From Psoroptes ovis (taxonomy: Eukaryota; Arthropoda; Arachnida; Sarcoptiformes; Psoroptidae), in assembly GCA_002943765.1 (NCBI GenBank), contig PQWQ01000007.1:2854501-2918500 (forward strand): DNA of 64,000 nt, read 5' to 3'. The notes beneath the pieces are model-generated. The model did not search any database. It was given only the letters and a program-made list of their open reading frames with translations, and had not been told where the DNA came from. Positions 50,801 through 62,931 of this stretch are shown one piece after another. A program made the position numbers and the translations under genes. Every line of letters begins with the position of its first letter. The first letter of the stretch is position 1.

Positions 50801-51903
50801 ATAAAAATATTGAAAGTCAACAAAATAATCATGAAAGAAATTCAATGAACAATAATATCGAAAATGGTATTATTTATAGTCATAGTGATGATAGTGATAC
50901 TCATGATGATGGTCATAAATCTCGTTCATTCAAATCTGCTAATGTTACAATGCAAGCATTACATTTTTTCTTCGGAACCGGTACCATATTAGGACCAATG
51001 GTTGCTGAACCATTTTTACGAGATTCATTTTATGGTTATGATAATCGATTTGTTGCCAATAATCTTGTTTGGCCTTATACAATATCGGCTATTTTGGCCA
51101 TTTCTGCATCATTAATTATTTTAATACTTTACATAATCATGCCATATGAACAGCCATCTAAATTATCTGATAAATCGAAAACGCTGAGTGAATCGACAGA
51201 AAACTTGTTGATGAATGATTATTTGATTCAACAAAAACAAAAACAAGATCGTAACATACGTTTATTTAAATATTCAGTCGTTGCATTAGCATCATTATTC
51301 TTGGCATTATATTCATTTTCTGAAGCAACATATCTACAATTTTCTGCATCATTTTGTTCTAAAATTAAATTACATTTATCACAATCACAATCTGCATTAA
51401 TATCATCAGCATTAGCAATGTCATTCACCGTATTCAGAGGCATCAGTGCATTTATTGCAATGAAATTGTCACCAATTACAATGATTGTTATTGATTACAT
51501 TGTAATAACAATCGGAAACATATTGGTTTATACTTTAGCTGATACACAAATTATTGGACTTATTGTTGGATATATTTTACTTGGCGCCGGTTTCAGTTCA
51601 GTAGTACCAAGTTTATTCCCATTATTGGAACAATGTGGTTATACTGTAACTGATTGGATTGGTTCCATAATAACATTTTCAAATGGATTAGCACAAGTAT
51701 TAGCACCTTATGTCATTGGCTTATGGATCGATTACATACCTTATGTATTGGTAGATTTTACATTTATAAGTATTGCAACATCAACATTGATGTTTATTAT
51801 AATGATTATAATAATGAAATATGATAATAAAAAACAGAGGCAATATCGGCAACTGCGGCAACAACAACAGCAACAATCAAATCAAAATCAACATCGACAT
51901 TAA
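47841..51903 (+). CDS. MFS transporter, MFSD4/NaGLT1-like
   Basis: Exons are 47841-48113, 50316-50442 and 50582-51903, giving 573 aa. The first 75 residues are a His/Asn/Gln-rich cytoplasmic leader. The first helix (about 75-100) continues across the first junction into GLCCSIFNPTLLQLSYIFGTN, and LRAIGCTVGTLINGILNSYFNRQ spans the second. Both agree with MFSD4 and the sodium-dependent glucose transporter NaGLT1 (GPTLLDL, GRSxGYLLGSxIGG, FNHQ). The central loop is replaced by an Asp/Asn/His/Ser insert, then MQALHFFFGTGTILGPMVAEPFL matches the family strongly. Twelve helices are expected in all. The C-terminus is basic and Gln-rich. The family is linked to sugar uptake in rodents, but the substrate here is unknown. 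The first intron is 2.2 kb, long for this locus, and the second 139 bp. Confidence 0.92.
48114..50315 (+). other. first intron of the MFSD4-like gene
   Basis: A 2202-bp intron. It contains a C-rich patch at about 48320-48380 (Pro/Arg codon-like triplets CCG, CGC, CCA) and a G-rich patch at about 49308-49395 (GGTGGT, GGCAAGGGTGG), both very unlike the AT-rich background. The open frames across the G-rich patch on both strands are simple-sequence translations. No exon with proper splice phase was found in it. Confidence 0.55.
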
Positions 51904-52239
51904 CATCAACAATCATCATTTTGATCATTTAAACGATCTAATTTAATAGAATAGAATCGGTCTGACACTGGTGAAAAATGTCAAAATTATCATTGAAAAA
52001 TGCAACAATAATACAGTTATAAAGTCATGGCAACCCAAAGCATTTTTGATTGATAAAAGATTAAATAAAATCAATTTCATTGAAGATTGCAGCGAGACAC
52101 AATGTTTACAATCAGGAAAAATTTGGCTGTCAAAAAATCAAGAGGCTCAAATAAAAATTCATTCAAAAAAAATCATGAAAAACGCCTTTCAAATTCAATT
52201 TGAATCTCATTAAATCGGTGACTGAAAAAAAAATCAAAA
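51904..52239 (+). other. 3' flank of the MFSD4-like gene
   Basis: Probably a 3' UTR with AATAAA at 52064, then the leader of the 52240 gene. An 80-codon frame at 51971-52213 lacks an ATG and has no known motif, so I do not call it a gene. Confidence 0.45.
52064..52069 (+). terminator. poly(A) signal for the MFSD4-like gene
   Basis: AATAAA 161 bases after the stop codon at 51903 and before the next start codon at 52240. Confidence 0.4.
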
Positions 52240-52557
52240 ATGTCAATGCAAATCAATGATGATACACTTTCATATATTCGTACAACAACAAATCAACAAC
52301 CACGAATAGTTTTCGATGGATTTGGTCCAAATCTATTAGAACAGCAGCAGCAACAGCATCGTCAACAATCAATGAACAGCAATCCGTCGATCAACATACA
52401 AAATCATCTGCGGGAAGAAAATTTTTTTCAACGGCTAACAATCAATGAGAAACGTTTAACGCTAATTTTAATTATATTTATTATGTTAACTATTATATTT
52501 CTAATTACAACCATAATATATGCAACAAAATATTCTAAACATTGTAATATCAAATAA
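52240..52557 (+). CDS. small single-pass membrane protein, unknown
   Basis: A 105-aa ATG-initiated frame. Residues 1-70 are hydrophilic with a Gln run at 35-39 and end in the basic/charged ERLTINEKR-like segment. Residues 73-94 are a strongly hydrophobic helix, followed by a short basic tail with one Cys (KYSKHCNIK). This is the layout of a type II membrane N-terminus, as in neprilysin-like (M13) peptidases. A possible donor GTAATA lies at 52544, but no M13 exon follows on this strand in the window. It may be a genuine small protein, a first exon, or a truncated gene. A piggyBac-like MITE starts 11 bp after the stop codon. Confidence 0.45.
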   Translation: MSMQINDDTLSYIRTTTNQQPRIVFDGFGPNLLEQQQQQHRQQSMNSNPSINIQNHLREENFFQRLTINEKRLTLILIIFIMLTIIFLITTIIYATKYSKHCNIK

Positions 52558-52568
52558 TGATGAACATG

Positions 52569-52723
52569 TTAACCCTTAGAACTCGAGGCAAATACAGCGC
52601 AAGCAAGCCAGCAGCTCGACAATTTTTCATTCTCATGTAAAATGGTGCCTGAGTGGCGCCTATCGAGTTGCTGCATTATATCTTATGGTGAGCTATGCTC
52701 ACCGCTCGAGTTTTAAGGATTAA
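52569..52723 (-). mobile_element. piggyBac-like MITE, copy 2 (inverted)
   Basis: A 147-bp core (52573-52719) between two TTAA sites, the same length as copy 1 at 18146. The left end is CCCTTAGAACTCGAGGC. The right end, reverse-complemented, is TCCTTAAAACTCGAGCGG. The two distinct ends correspond one-to-one to those of copy 1 in reverse order. About 22 substitutions and no indels separate the copies by hand count. It sits in the 3' flank of the small membrane ORF. Confidence 0.85.
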
Positions 52724-53372
52724 ATGTTTTTATAAAAATGTTTTTAATTTTTTATTAAATTTTTTATGTTATAAATTTTATTCGCCAATGATAATAATAA
52801 AAACAGCTATTTTACAATTAATCGTCTGCAATCGATTCATGATTTCATCAATAATTAATTCATCGATTGAATTCAAATGCTTATGCAATTTTTCATTTAA
52901 GTATTAGTATATCTAGAACCAATCATATCGAAAGAGTTCAATGTGAATCTGCCAGAATGTCAGCACCGATTATCGCGGATTAGCAGTTGCTTGTAATTTA
53001 GGTATCGATAACGTTATCATCAGTAAAGATAATCATTAACGTTTGTTTTTGAATTCAATTTTTCAAAATTATTTTATTTTTTCAAATTATAAGGATTTTA
53101 TTTATAAATAAATAATAATAATGATAACAATGATAAATAAAAACAATTTTTTTTTTTCATGTTTGTATTTGAATCATGATGGAAAAATCATGGAAGAGTG
53201 TATATTATTGATTCAAGGTGAGAGGTGTGGGAATCGATGAATTTATGGATGATTAAATTTTTGAATCAAAAAACTTTAAATTAAAAATTTCACAAGGTAC
53301 GAATGCGACAAAATCAAAGGCAAATTTTGCAAAATTTCGATATAATTTGAGTTATAAGGATATCGTTTGGGA
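52724..53372. other. intergenic AT-rich region
   Basis: Between the MITE and the 3' end of the NWD-like gene. A slightly GC-richer snippet at 52940-53035 reads as fragments of protein-like sequence in two frames, broken by stops; see rejected items. No gene called. Confidence 0.45.
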
Positions 53373-53378
53373 TTTATT
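53373..53378 (-). terminator. poly(A) signal for the NWD-like gene
   Basis: AATAAA on the minus strand, 97 bases after the stop codon. Confidence 0.45.
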
Positions 53379-53474
53379 GCATTAGGTGATGGCCAATGAT
53401 TGATGTTGGGCATGGTTGTTGCTGGGTGGGTGAGTAACTTATGATTTTGAAAAATCGATATGTTTCAAAATAAT

Positions 53475-56400
53475 TTAAATTATTCGACAAATAGATGAAT
53501 CAGTCACCGTATTCAATGAATCGATATTATTTTTACCAGACAATTGATTTGTGGCTGATGTTAATTGTTTCATCATTAACATTGAATCCATTTCATCATC
53601 GGTTTTATCTTGTGACCCGGTTCTTGATCCAACGTTTGATGTTGATATCGATGTAGTCGTTGTACATCGGTCCGAACTGATGACGGGAAATATTTTCGTT
53701 TTAGATGTTGGTATTAATTTTTTACCGATAGCACCATTTACTTGTTGTGATAAACTGATGAATTTTTGTTTGGAGGATTGGGAGAATTCAAAATTTGTTT
53801 GAATTGAAAAATTTGAATTAATCAATTTTTGAGCTTACCTTGAATCTTGTATTTGACCAGTATTGGTTTGTTTTCCAACAAATTCTGGAAAACAAGCAAA
53901 CATACTTTGCTGTTTTTTCAACATTTTTTGTTTTGGTCCAATATTTCTCAATTTTGATATCATACGTGAACGCGTTGATTGTGAACTAATTGTACGACTA
54001 TCAGTGAATTTATCTTGATCTTGATGTAATGACGTTGACCCACCACCACCACCGCCAGCACTAGCACCGGTCCATAATTGTTCACGTGAACCGAATGGTG
54101 ATGCCAAACTGGATGCTGGAGCACCAACATTAGAACTGATTTTTCTAAAATCATCAACACTTTGTCCACGATGTAGCATATGCTCAAAATAGAATGAATC
54201 AAATGATTGTTCACGTTTTAGTGTACGTGCAGCCAATATTGATGCATTTGAACGAGATGATGGGCCAATCAAGCTTCGTATCCATGCTGATGATTTTTCT
54301 TCAGCAGTTGATGTTACTGGTGTACTGACAGTTGGTAGATCAGCTGTTAAATTATGCGCTGAATTATTATGATGCTTGATTATTGGCAAAATTTGTGATG
54401 ATGGTCCAAGCCAGACAGCCAAATACGAAACATTCAATGAAGAATAGACACAAGAAATATTATGATGTATATCTAATATCGATAAACGAATTCCATTATC
54501 TTTTAGATCCCATAATTGTAATGTATTATCTTCAGAATATGATAATACTCTCGAAGCATCCGGCGTCAAAATGACACCAAGTATATTAGCATTATGTCCG
54601 GTCAACGTGAACAAATCATTACCGGTATTCATATCCCAAACAATGAGATTGCAATCTTGTGAACCGGAAACAACTAACATTTCATCTAAAGCAGCTGTCG
54701 CCACGCATGATATCGCTTCTTCATGTCCAACAAGAACTTGTGTTAATTTTCCTGTCGATGTTTCCCATACTTTTAATGACATATCTTGTGAACCAGTTAT
54801 TAATGTTTTTCCCGAATATGTACAAGTAAAACATGTTATCGTGTCACTGTGTGATACACTTTTTTCTGCATCCGTTTCGAATATTTGCCAATATTTTACA
54901 CTGAAAAAATAATTTAATTTTTAAAATTTCAATTTTACCAAAATGAAATTAATTTTTTACATTTCATTTCAAAATTTTTTTCGAGATAAAGATTCAATTT
55001 CAAAGCATACACTTACCAATTATCAATTTTACCACCAATAGCGAAACAAGTACCGCCATGAACAAATAGACTATTAATTGATTTATGTTGAATAATTTTT
55101 ATTTGAATACCATTATCGATTTGCCATAATCGAATTATGTTTTGTATATCAGCTGACAATGCTCGTTTATTATCCGATAATATTTTTACCGTCACAAGCA
55201 TATTTGGTGCATGTTCATTAAATTTAGACAAATACATTGATAATGTTATTGACCATGTACGTATTAGTCCATCTTCACAACCAATAACAATAAATTGGCT
55301 ATTTGGTGATATATCAACACATTTTATAACACTAAAATTGTCATCTAATGTTGTATGTGTTTCAGCTGTTTGACAAGACCATATTTTCACAAGACAATCA
55401 CGAGCACCCGTTACAATATATTGTCCATCCCTGGATACTGAAACACATGTTATGGGTTCACGATGATTATCGATTGTAGCTGTTGAAACTTTCTTTTTAA
55501 ATGATCCTCGTGTTGATGATGATGATTTATGTTTACGGCGGTCAGATGAAGATCGAGAATTACGGCCACTACCGGTATTGCCGACATTACCACTTCCAGC
55601 ACCACTGCTAACTGTATTACTTGCAGTAATGTTTGAAGAATCTTTCGAATCTTTACCGATTTCTTTCAATGATGATGAACAATTTTCCAAAAATGCATCA
55701 TTATTTATTGATGATATTAAATTGGAATCCATTATGCCATCATGCAATGATGAACGATCAAAACCTTCTAGTTGTTGATGATGCTGATCCACACGACGTA
55801 CTGGAAAGAAATTCCAAATAATAATTTTATTGCCTCCGCTTGTTATAAGAAAATGATCATCTTTTTGTGGCAAAATCGATGTTATCATTTCACTGTGTCC
55901 ATTCAATGTTTGTATTTGTTTTGAAGAATGTATATCAAATATTAATAAACGTCCATCAGCATAACCAACAACACATCGACAATTATCTTCAGCGAAACGT
56001 ACATAAGTAACAACAGCTGTTGTATTTGAAGATGATGATGATGTTGTAGTTGTTGCTGCAGTTGTTGTTGTTGGCGATGGTTGCAATGTATGCACACCTG
56101 TACCAGTTGTTAATGCACGTATCTGTAAACTGTTATCATCTAATGATAATAGCAAAAATGTAGAATCTAATGAAATGTCCATATGCAAAACAGGACGCAT
56201 CAATAATATTTCATTAAGAATACAAAATGTATCAAGACTCCAAACAACAACTGTACGATCAGTTGAACCAGACACTAATACATCATCACCAGAATTAATT
56301 CCAATACAGGTAACCATTGATTTATGATGTTCAAGTCTTGTGATTAATGTACCATTTTGTAAATTTACAACACAAATTGTACCATTTTCTGATCCACTAA

Positions 56401-59400
56401 TTATTAATGTTTCCATATTATTAATTGTAACACATAATACACTGGCATTATGATGACTATTTATTTTAATTTTTATTATTATTTTTTCGGTTGAAATTTA
56501 ATCAATTTGGTATCAAGTGAAAAATGGAAATTATATTAAATGAAAAAGAAAAAAATTATGAAAAAATAAAAAAGTAAATAAATTCAGAATAAATGAATAA
56601 TTAATAAATTAATGGAATAGTAAATATTCCATATGTCTAATATATTCAAAAAATAAATAATAAACTTACTAAAATCTATGACGTAATTTACAATCATTAA
56701 TTTCCATTAATTCTGAATCAATATACCAAACATATACGGCCGAATCATCGGAACCAGTTGTCAGCCATTTACCGGTTTTAGATAAATATAAACATGTTAT
56801 TGTTGATTTATGTACATTTTCAATCGATTTTACAATAGTTTTTGTTGATAAATGATAAAAATGTAATGAACATTGTTCACAAACAATTAAATGTTGTGAA
56901 TCTGGTGTCGATACAGCACGTGTTATAGATGACCATGGTGATGTAATCATTGTTAATTGTGGTGTTATCGGTAAATTTAACCATATATTCAATGGATATA
57001 ATAATGGCCGATCACTTGATTCAATACAATCACGATAACATTGTCGAATAAATTCACTCAATTGACTAGATGCTAATGATGATGATGATGATGATGGTAA
57101 TGGTGCTGATGATGAAGATGTTGATGATGATATTGATGTTGGCAGTGAAGATGTTAAATGTAGTGATGTATGATATGATGATTTTGTCGATGATGATGAT
57201 TTGTGCTTTGAATCAGTTGTTTTTGATTTTATCAAATTCATCAATGATAATGGCTGATTTTGATTAGCGATACCGATGCTAAATGGTACTAACCACAATA
57301 ATACTTCGACAGGCAACTGATTCGATTCTTGTGTAACGGTATAAATAGATTGTTTCAACATTGAATATAGTAATTCGATATCCCAATCTAATATTTGAGA
57401 TCGTATTGCATCCATTATGCAACGTAAATAACAAACAGAGACATTTTGTACGATTGTGTTCAAGAATTTGATGTTCAACATTGCTTTCGATTTTAATTCA
57501 TATTTATTTCCGGAATAAAGTAAATGATACCATAATTCATCAGCTTCACGTATCGATTCAATTTCCATTTTATTTTCCGATGAATTTATCTTTGTTTCAA
57601 TTGAATTTTATTCATTGTTATTATTATTATTTGATATTAAATTTTTAGTAAAATTTAAAAAAAATTTTTTCCGAAAAAACACTTACCTCATTAAATGAAT
57701 TATAAAATGCCATCGCTAATTCATAATGTATTTGTCTAATTTGTTTAATATCATTGTTTAAATAACGTTCACAAATTGTTTTCGATATTTTTGAACTACG
57801 CCATTGATAATATAATCTTCCTTGTACATAATATTCTTTTAATAGATGTCTAATTTTCGATTTAAATATGATCCATGTTGATGATGTTGAACGTGGAGGA
57901 TCATATGGATCAGGTGTCGTCGTATTGCTTGATGATGCATTTTGATCATTTAAATTTGTTAATGTTTTTAAATTATTTGAATTATTATTATTATTATTAT
58001 TATTCAGTCTGAATTGCTGCTGTTGAATTGCAGGCCATATCTGATTTGTTAATATTTCTTCTACTAATTGAAATAATTCTGTTTCTCTTAAACCATATTT
58101 AGTCAATGTTAAATATAAGCATATTTTTCTAACCAATTGATATGGTAAACAATCTTCAATATCATCTAATATTGTTGCAACAATTTCATTCACATTAATC
58201 GGTAAATATTCTGGTGTATAAAATGATTCCCAATTACTTAATACAGCTGTAGCTAACATATTAGCAAATAATGGTGTCATTTCGCCTAAATATTCATGTT
58301 GTTGTTGTTGATTATTATTATTATCAAAATTACTTAATTTTTTACGCACGAAATCCCATTGCATTGGTGTTAATGAACGCTTTTCATCACGTAATTTCGA
58401 TTGTACCATTGAAAAAATGTATTGACAATGTTTCATTGAATCGATGCGATGATCATCATCTAAACAGACAAAATTTTCGTTGGAAATACGTGATCGTAAT
58501 ATACATAATGTTGATTCAGATTCCAATGCAACAGAACAAATAAAATGTACATTTGGCGGTAAATGCCATGGCATCCAGCCTAATAATGCACTAGATTGCA
58601 ATGATGATTGCAAATGATGTAAATCATCTAATATTATTAATAAATCACAATCATTTGGATTATGTAATTTTAATAATTCTTGGAAACATAATGCCAATTC
58701 TGATAATTCATGTGCTGATGCACTACGCTGTAAATGACCATCTAAACCTAATGCAATCGATGTCTGAATGCACAAACTTCGCAATAATTCTGATGCAAAA
58801 TTTGAACTTGGACTTTGACCACATTGCCTAACTATGCGTATTATTTGATCACGATTTGAATTCTCTGCTAACCAATCTGGTGCATAGGTGAATACCTGAG
58901 CTAATAATGTTGATTTGCCTGATCCAGATCTACCTGTTATGATTATTGGCTGATGACGAAAATTTTGTGGTTGATGACCAGGTGTACAACCTCGTGATGC
59001 TCCACCAGTCGTTACCGATGTCGTTGTCGATGACGGATTGATAGATGATGTCGTAGTACTGCTTACGTTTGCACCACCACCACTACCATGAATATCCATT
59101 ATTAACAATTCACGTATATGCAGTAAATGACCGAAATCTGAATGATTTATTGCTTGGGCCATGCCTAGTGAACGCATCACACGTCGGAAATTTGATAAAT
59201 GTGAATGAGCTTCACGTATTATATCACCCGTATAAAAGCTATTATTAGAAACACCAATATTATTGTAAACACCACTATTTGATGATATTATTGGTGCATA
59301 AATTGATTGCTGCATCTGTTTCCAATGTTCTTCAATTGAACATTTTAATGTTTTCAATACTGTTTCACCGAAACGTTCAATATAATTCACAGGTAAGGTA

Positions 59401-61109
59401 TATGTACGTGTTTGTATGCTATGATGATCTGGTGGTGGACTCCATGATATATTAAAATAATGTACATTACCTTTTTTCAATCCAAGTATTACATCTTCAA
59501 TCAATTGTTGTATGTCATTCTGAGCTGTTGGTGCATATAATTGTTGTCTTGTTGTGGCTGCAGATGATGCAGCTGTCGATGATGAAGGTGATTGATTCGA
59601 TGGTATTGGAAGAGATTGTTTATTATTACTTTCACTATTGGAAGACGTGGTTACAGTGGTCGATGTTGTTGTCGTTGTCGATATTGTGGTTGTTGATGTT
59701 GTTGTCGTTGGTGTCGCTGTTGACATTGTTGTTGGTGTCACATCAAAAAATTTTGTCACAGCTGCATTATTAAAGTTAACACCTTCCAATTGTCGTATGA
59801 AACATAACATACGATCAACTGGTTGTTGCATTAAATCATAATTTGTTGATACTGATGTTTGTCGATGTGTCATTTGTATTTTTTTCTGTGTTGGTCCTTG
59901 TTGCAATGATATTTGATGCATTAAACGATGTCTTGTTGGAGTTAATGGTGAAGCTGGTTTAATACTTTTGACGGTTTCAGCAATGGGACCTTGCTGCTTA
60001 TTATTATTATCGTTATCTTTTTGATCATTATTTTTTAATTTACCGGATGCAAGGATTGATTTTTTCGGAGTTGTTGAAGCTGATGATGCAAATTTTTGTG
60101 GCGGTGATTTTAGTGTATTGATTTGTTGTTTATTATATGGATGATGATAAGGACGATGTCTAGATGCAATATTCATCATTGTTGGTGATGTGACTAGGCC
60201 ACCACCTTGATATTGACGTGCACAATATAATGCATGTAGTGTTTGTTGATGTACAGCAGACATGACTACATCAAAATTATCACTTAACGATCCTTCACGT
60301 GCAGCGACTTTTGAGCCATATTCAACTAATTTCGCAATGTGTTCTAATTCTTCTTCATATTGTCGTGATGCACGTCTTGGTTCCAGTAGAACATAATGTG
60401 GCTCTGGTTGTAGATTGCGATTTTCTTTGTAACAAGATCGAAGTAAATTCACATCGCCTAAACCTGATTCAGATGCAGCGGTGAATATTTGTTGAAAATC
60501 ATTAGATGTAATCACTGTCGGTAATGCTAATGGACGATATTTGTGTCCAATAAAACAAATGAAAAATGTAGAGACCGATTGTAGAGAACATTCTTCGATT
60601 TCATTTAATTGTAAATCAAATTCATGTGGATCAATTAAATTTGAATTTTGATCATAAATGATTGGTTGTACAGTTGTTGGTTGTTGTTTAATATTAATGC
60701 TATTATTATTTTCATTATCACCATTATTATTCTGTTCATAGCAATCAATTTTGATTGATGATGATGTATTCGGCTTAGGCGATGGCGGCACCAATGGTGG
60801 CTGCAATTGCCAATGTGGATCAATCACTAACAAATCTAATGATAAACAATTACAAAAACGCTCCAATTTTGGCAATATTTGTTCATGTAAATGCTGTCGT
60901 TCAATTTCAAAATCTGTCCGAGTTGAACTTATGAATATTTTTATTATTCTTGATGGTGGTTCTGGAAAACCTTTACACAGATTTCCATGTAATATTGCAT
61001 TAATTAATTCATTTGCATTTGGATATTTTGTAATTGCTGCTGCTGTTTCATCAGATATTGTTGCGATGTTGTTTGATGTTATAATTTCATTTGAATTTCT
61101 TTGATCCAT
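53475..61109 (-). CDS. NWD1/NWD2-like NACHT and WD-repeat protein
   Basis: Minus-strand exons are 61109-57687, 57589-56670, 56456-55017, 54900-53839 and 53754-53475, giving 2374 aa; phases agree at all four junctions and introns are 84-213 bp. Residues 54-80 (SRIIKIFISSTRTDFEIERQ) are the N-terminal DUF4062/TIR-like start typical of NWD proteins. Long Ser/Thr/Gln/Asn inserts follow. The NACHT-type NTPase starts near 722, with P-loop GRSGSGKST at 726-734 and Walker B LLIILDD near 823-830. A helical linker reaches about 1400, including READELWYHLL, which is characteristic of the family. About 14 WD-like units lie between about 1405 and 2095, enough for two seven-bladed propellers. The tail is Gly/Ser-rich. 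It is a cytosolic STAND ATPase expected to oligomerise on ligand sensing by the propellers; no ligand is known here. It is longer than human NWD1/NWD2 (about 1,560-1,740 aa), mainly through low-complexity inserts. Confidence 0.93.
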
Positions 61110-61370
61110 TTTTGGTTTTTCTTGAGAAATTTTTATTCTAGGTTCTAAGAAAGCAAAAAAAAAAAAAAAAAAGAGAAAAACAAAATATCATTAACATTAT
61201 CTTATCATGAAAAAGAAATTTGATATTTCATTATCTTATCATGTAATTTTGATGTTTGCACTGAAAAAATATTTACTCAGCATAAACATTATGCATTTTA
61301 ATTTTGAATGTCATTCAGTATTGTTTATTCATGTAAACAAAGAAGAAAATTCTGAATATTTTACTTTAAA
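61110..61370. promoter_or_regulatory. bidirectional promoter region between the NWD-like gene and AMDHD1
   Basis: The start codons of two divergent genes are 261 bp apart, so this interval must hold the 5' leaders and core promoters of both, unless leader introns exist. It contains a run of A (61157-61172) and no obvious TATA box. Confidence 0.45.
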
Positions 61371-62752
61371 ATGTCCACAAAACCAAAATTGGCCATTATT
61401 AATTGTGAACAAATCGTAACAATTTGTTCGAATAAGCAAAAATTTTTAGCTGGCAAAAATCAAGATGAATTGGAAATTATACAACGAAAATCAAATGAAT
61501 CATCAAATGGAGTTTCAATAGTTTTCGATAGTGACAATAATGGACGTATTATGGCAATCGATTATCATGATCATATTGATAAATGGTTGAGAGAAAATTA
61601 TGGTCAAGATTGTTGGCAGACAATCGAAACAATTGATGGAACTGGATGTTCATTGATACCTGGTTTAATCGATGCACATTCGCATCCAGTTTGGTCTGGT
61701 GATCGTGTCGATGAATTTGATCGTAAATTACGTGGTGCAACTTATATGGAGATACATGAATCTGGTGGCGGTATAGCTAGTACTGTTAGACAAACGAAAA
61801 AATCATCCGAACAAGAGCTATTAAATTTATTATTATCACGTATTGATAACATGATTGATTGTGGCACGACAACATTAGAATGCAAAACTGGTTATGGCTT
61901 ACATTATGATTGTGAGCGTAAAATGTTAAGTGTCATACAACGAGCATCATCGATGACACCAATCGAATTGATACCGACATTTCTTGGTGCACATTCAGTT
62001 CCAGAGTATTTATTTTTTTTAATTATTTCGAATTTTGTCTGATTTTTCTATTTACATTTTTTCTCAGAGGAATGACAGCTGAACAAGGAGTTGAACATGT
62101 CTGTAAAATGATAGAAAATTTATCACTTCATGATATGGAATTGAAAATTGAATTTTTCGATGTATTTTGTGAAAATGGTGTCTACAATTATGAACAAACA
62201 GAACAAATATTGTCATGTGCAAAGAAATTCTATCCAAATTCAATGATCGCATTCCATGGTGATGAATTAAGTGATCAAAATTCTGGTATTTTGGCATCAA
62301 AAATCGATGCACGTTCAGTATCACATTTAGAATATTTAAATAATAATGGTATCAAAGCGATGGGTGCGAAATCAATTGCAGCCATCATCAATCCGACAAC
62401 ATTTTATCAATTAAAACTAAAAAAACCACCAATACGGGAAATGATTAACAATAATATACCGGTAGTTATTGCAAGCGATTATAATCCAAATGCAATGTGT
62501 TATTCATTACCGATGGCAATGAATTTATCTGCAATATTACTTGAAATGACATTAAATGAAATTCTGATAGCAACAACAATCAATGCAGCATATGCATTGA
62601 ATCGTTCCAATGATATTGGATCATTGGAAATAGGCAAATATGGTAATTGTTTACTATTGAATTGCAGTGATTGGCGTCATTTAATATCAGATTTTGGCAA
62701 TACATCAGCAATCATACGTAATGTATTTGTAAAAGGTCAAAAAATAAGATAA
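61371..62752 (+). CDS. AMDHD1: imidazolonepropionase
   Basis: Exons are 61371-62005 and 62068-62752 with a 62-bp intron (GTATTT donor, CTCAG acceptor); the junction restores SVPEGMTAEQG. The product is 439 aa, close to human AMDHD1 (426). The enzyme hydrolyses 4-imidazolone-5-propionate to N-formimidoyl-glutamate, the third step of histidine breakdown, in the cytosol. It is an amidohydrolase-fold metal enzyme. The metal motif DAHSHP (Asp101, His103, His105), the GAHSVPE segment, FHGDEL, SHLEY and the C-terminal metal Asp in SDYNPNA are all present, as are the family signatures INPTTFYQLKL, TINAAYAL and GSLEIGKYGN. Nothing essential is missing. It is divergent from the NWD-like gene, which is unrelated in function. 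Confidence 0.97.
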
Positions 62753-62920
62753 TAATTCAATTCAATTCGAAAAAATCAAATACAACAACAACAAATCAAT
62801 CAATCATTGATTGTCATTACTTTGAATAATATTTGTGAGAAAAAAAAACATGCAAAAAAGTGATTTATAATTCTTAAAATTTCTCATAAAATGAATCACA
62901 TTAATCATTGACAAAAATGA

Positions 62921-62931
62921 AATAAAATAAA
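62921..62931 (+). terminator. poly(A) signals for AMDHD1
   Basis: Two overlapping AATAAA hexamers about 170 bases after the stop codon. Confidence 0.5.

Noticed and set aside
51971..52213. 80-codon frame after the MFSD4-like gene
   Set aside because: It lacks an ATG start and any motif; it probably lies in the 3' UTR and intergenic sequence.
52940..53035. Protein-like fragments (for example YRGLAVACNLGIDNVIISKD) in a GC-richer snippet
   Set aside because: The frame is open for only about 30 codons, neighbouring frames are broken, and no family or splice partner could be identified.
61207..61419. 70-codon frame overlapping the start of AMDHD1
   Set aside because: It is in a different frame from the enzyme and its end reads the AMDHD1 start region out of frame.
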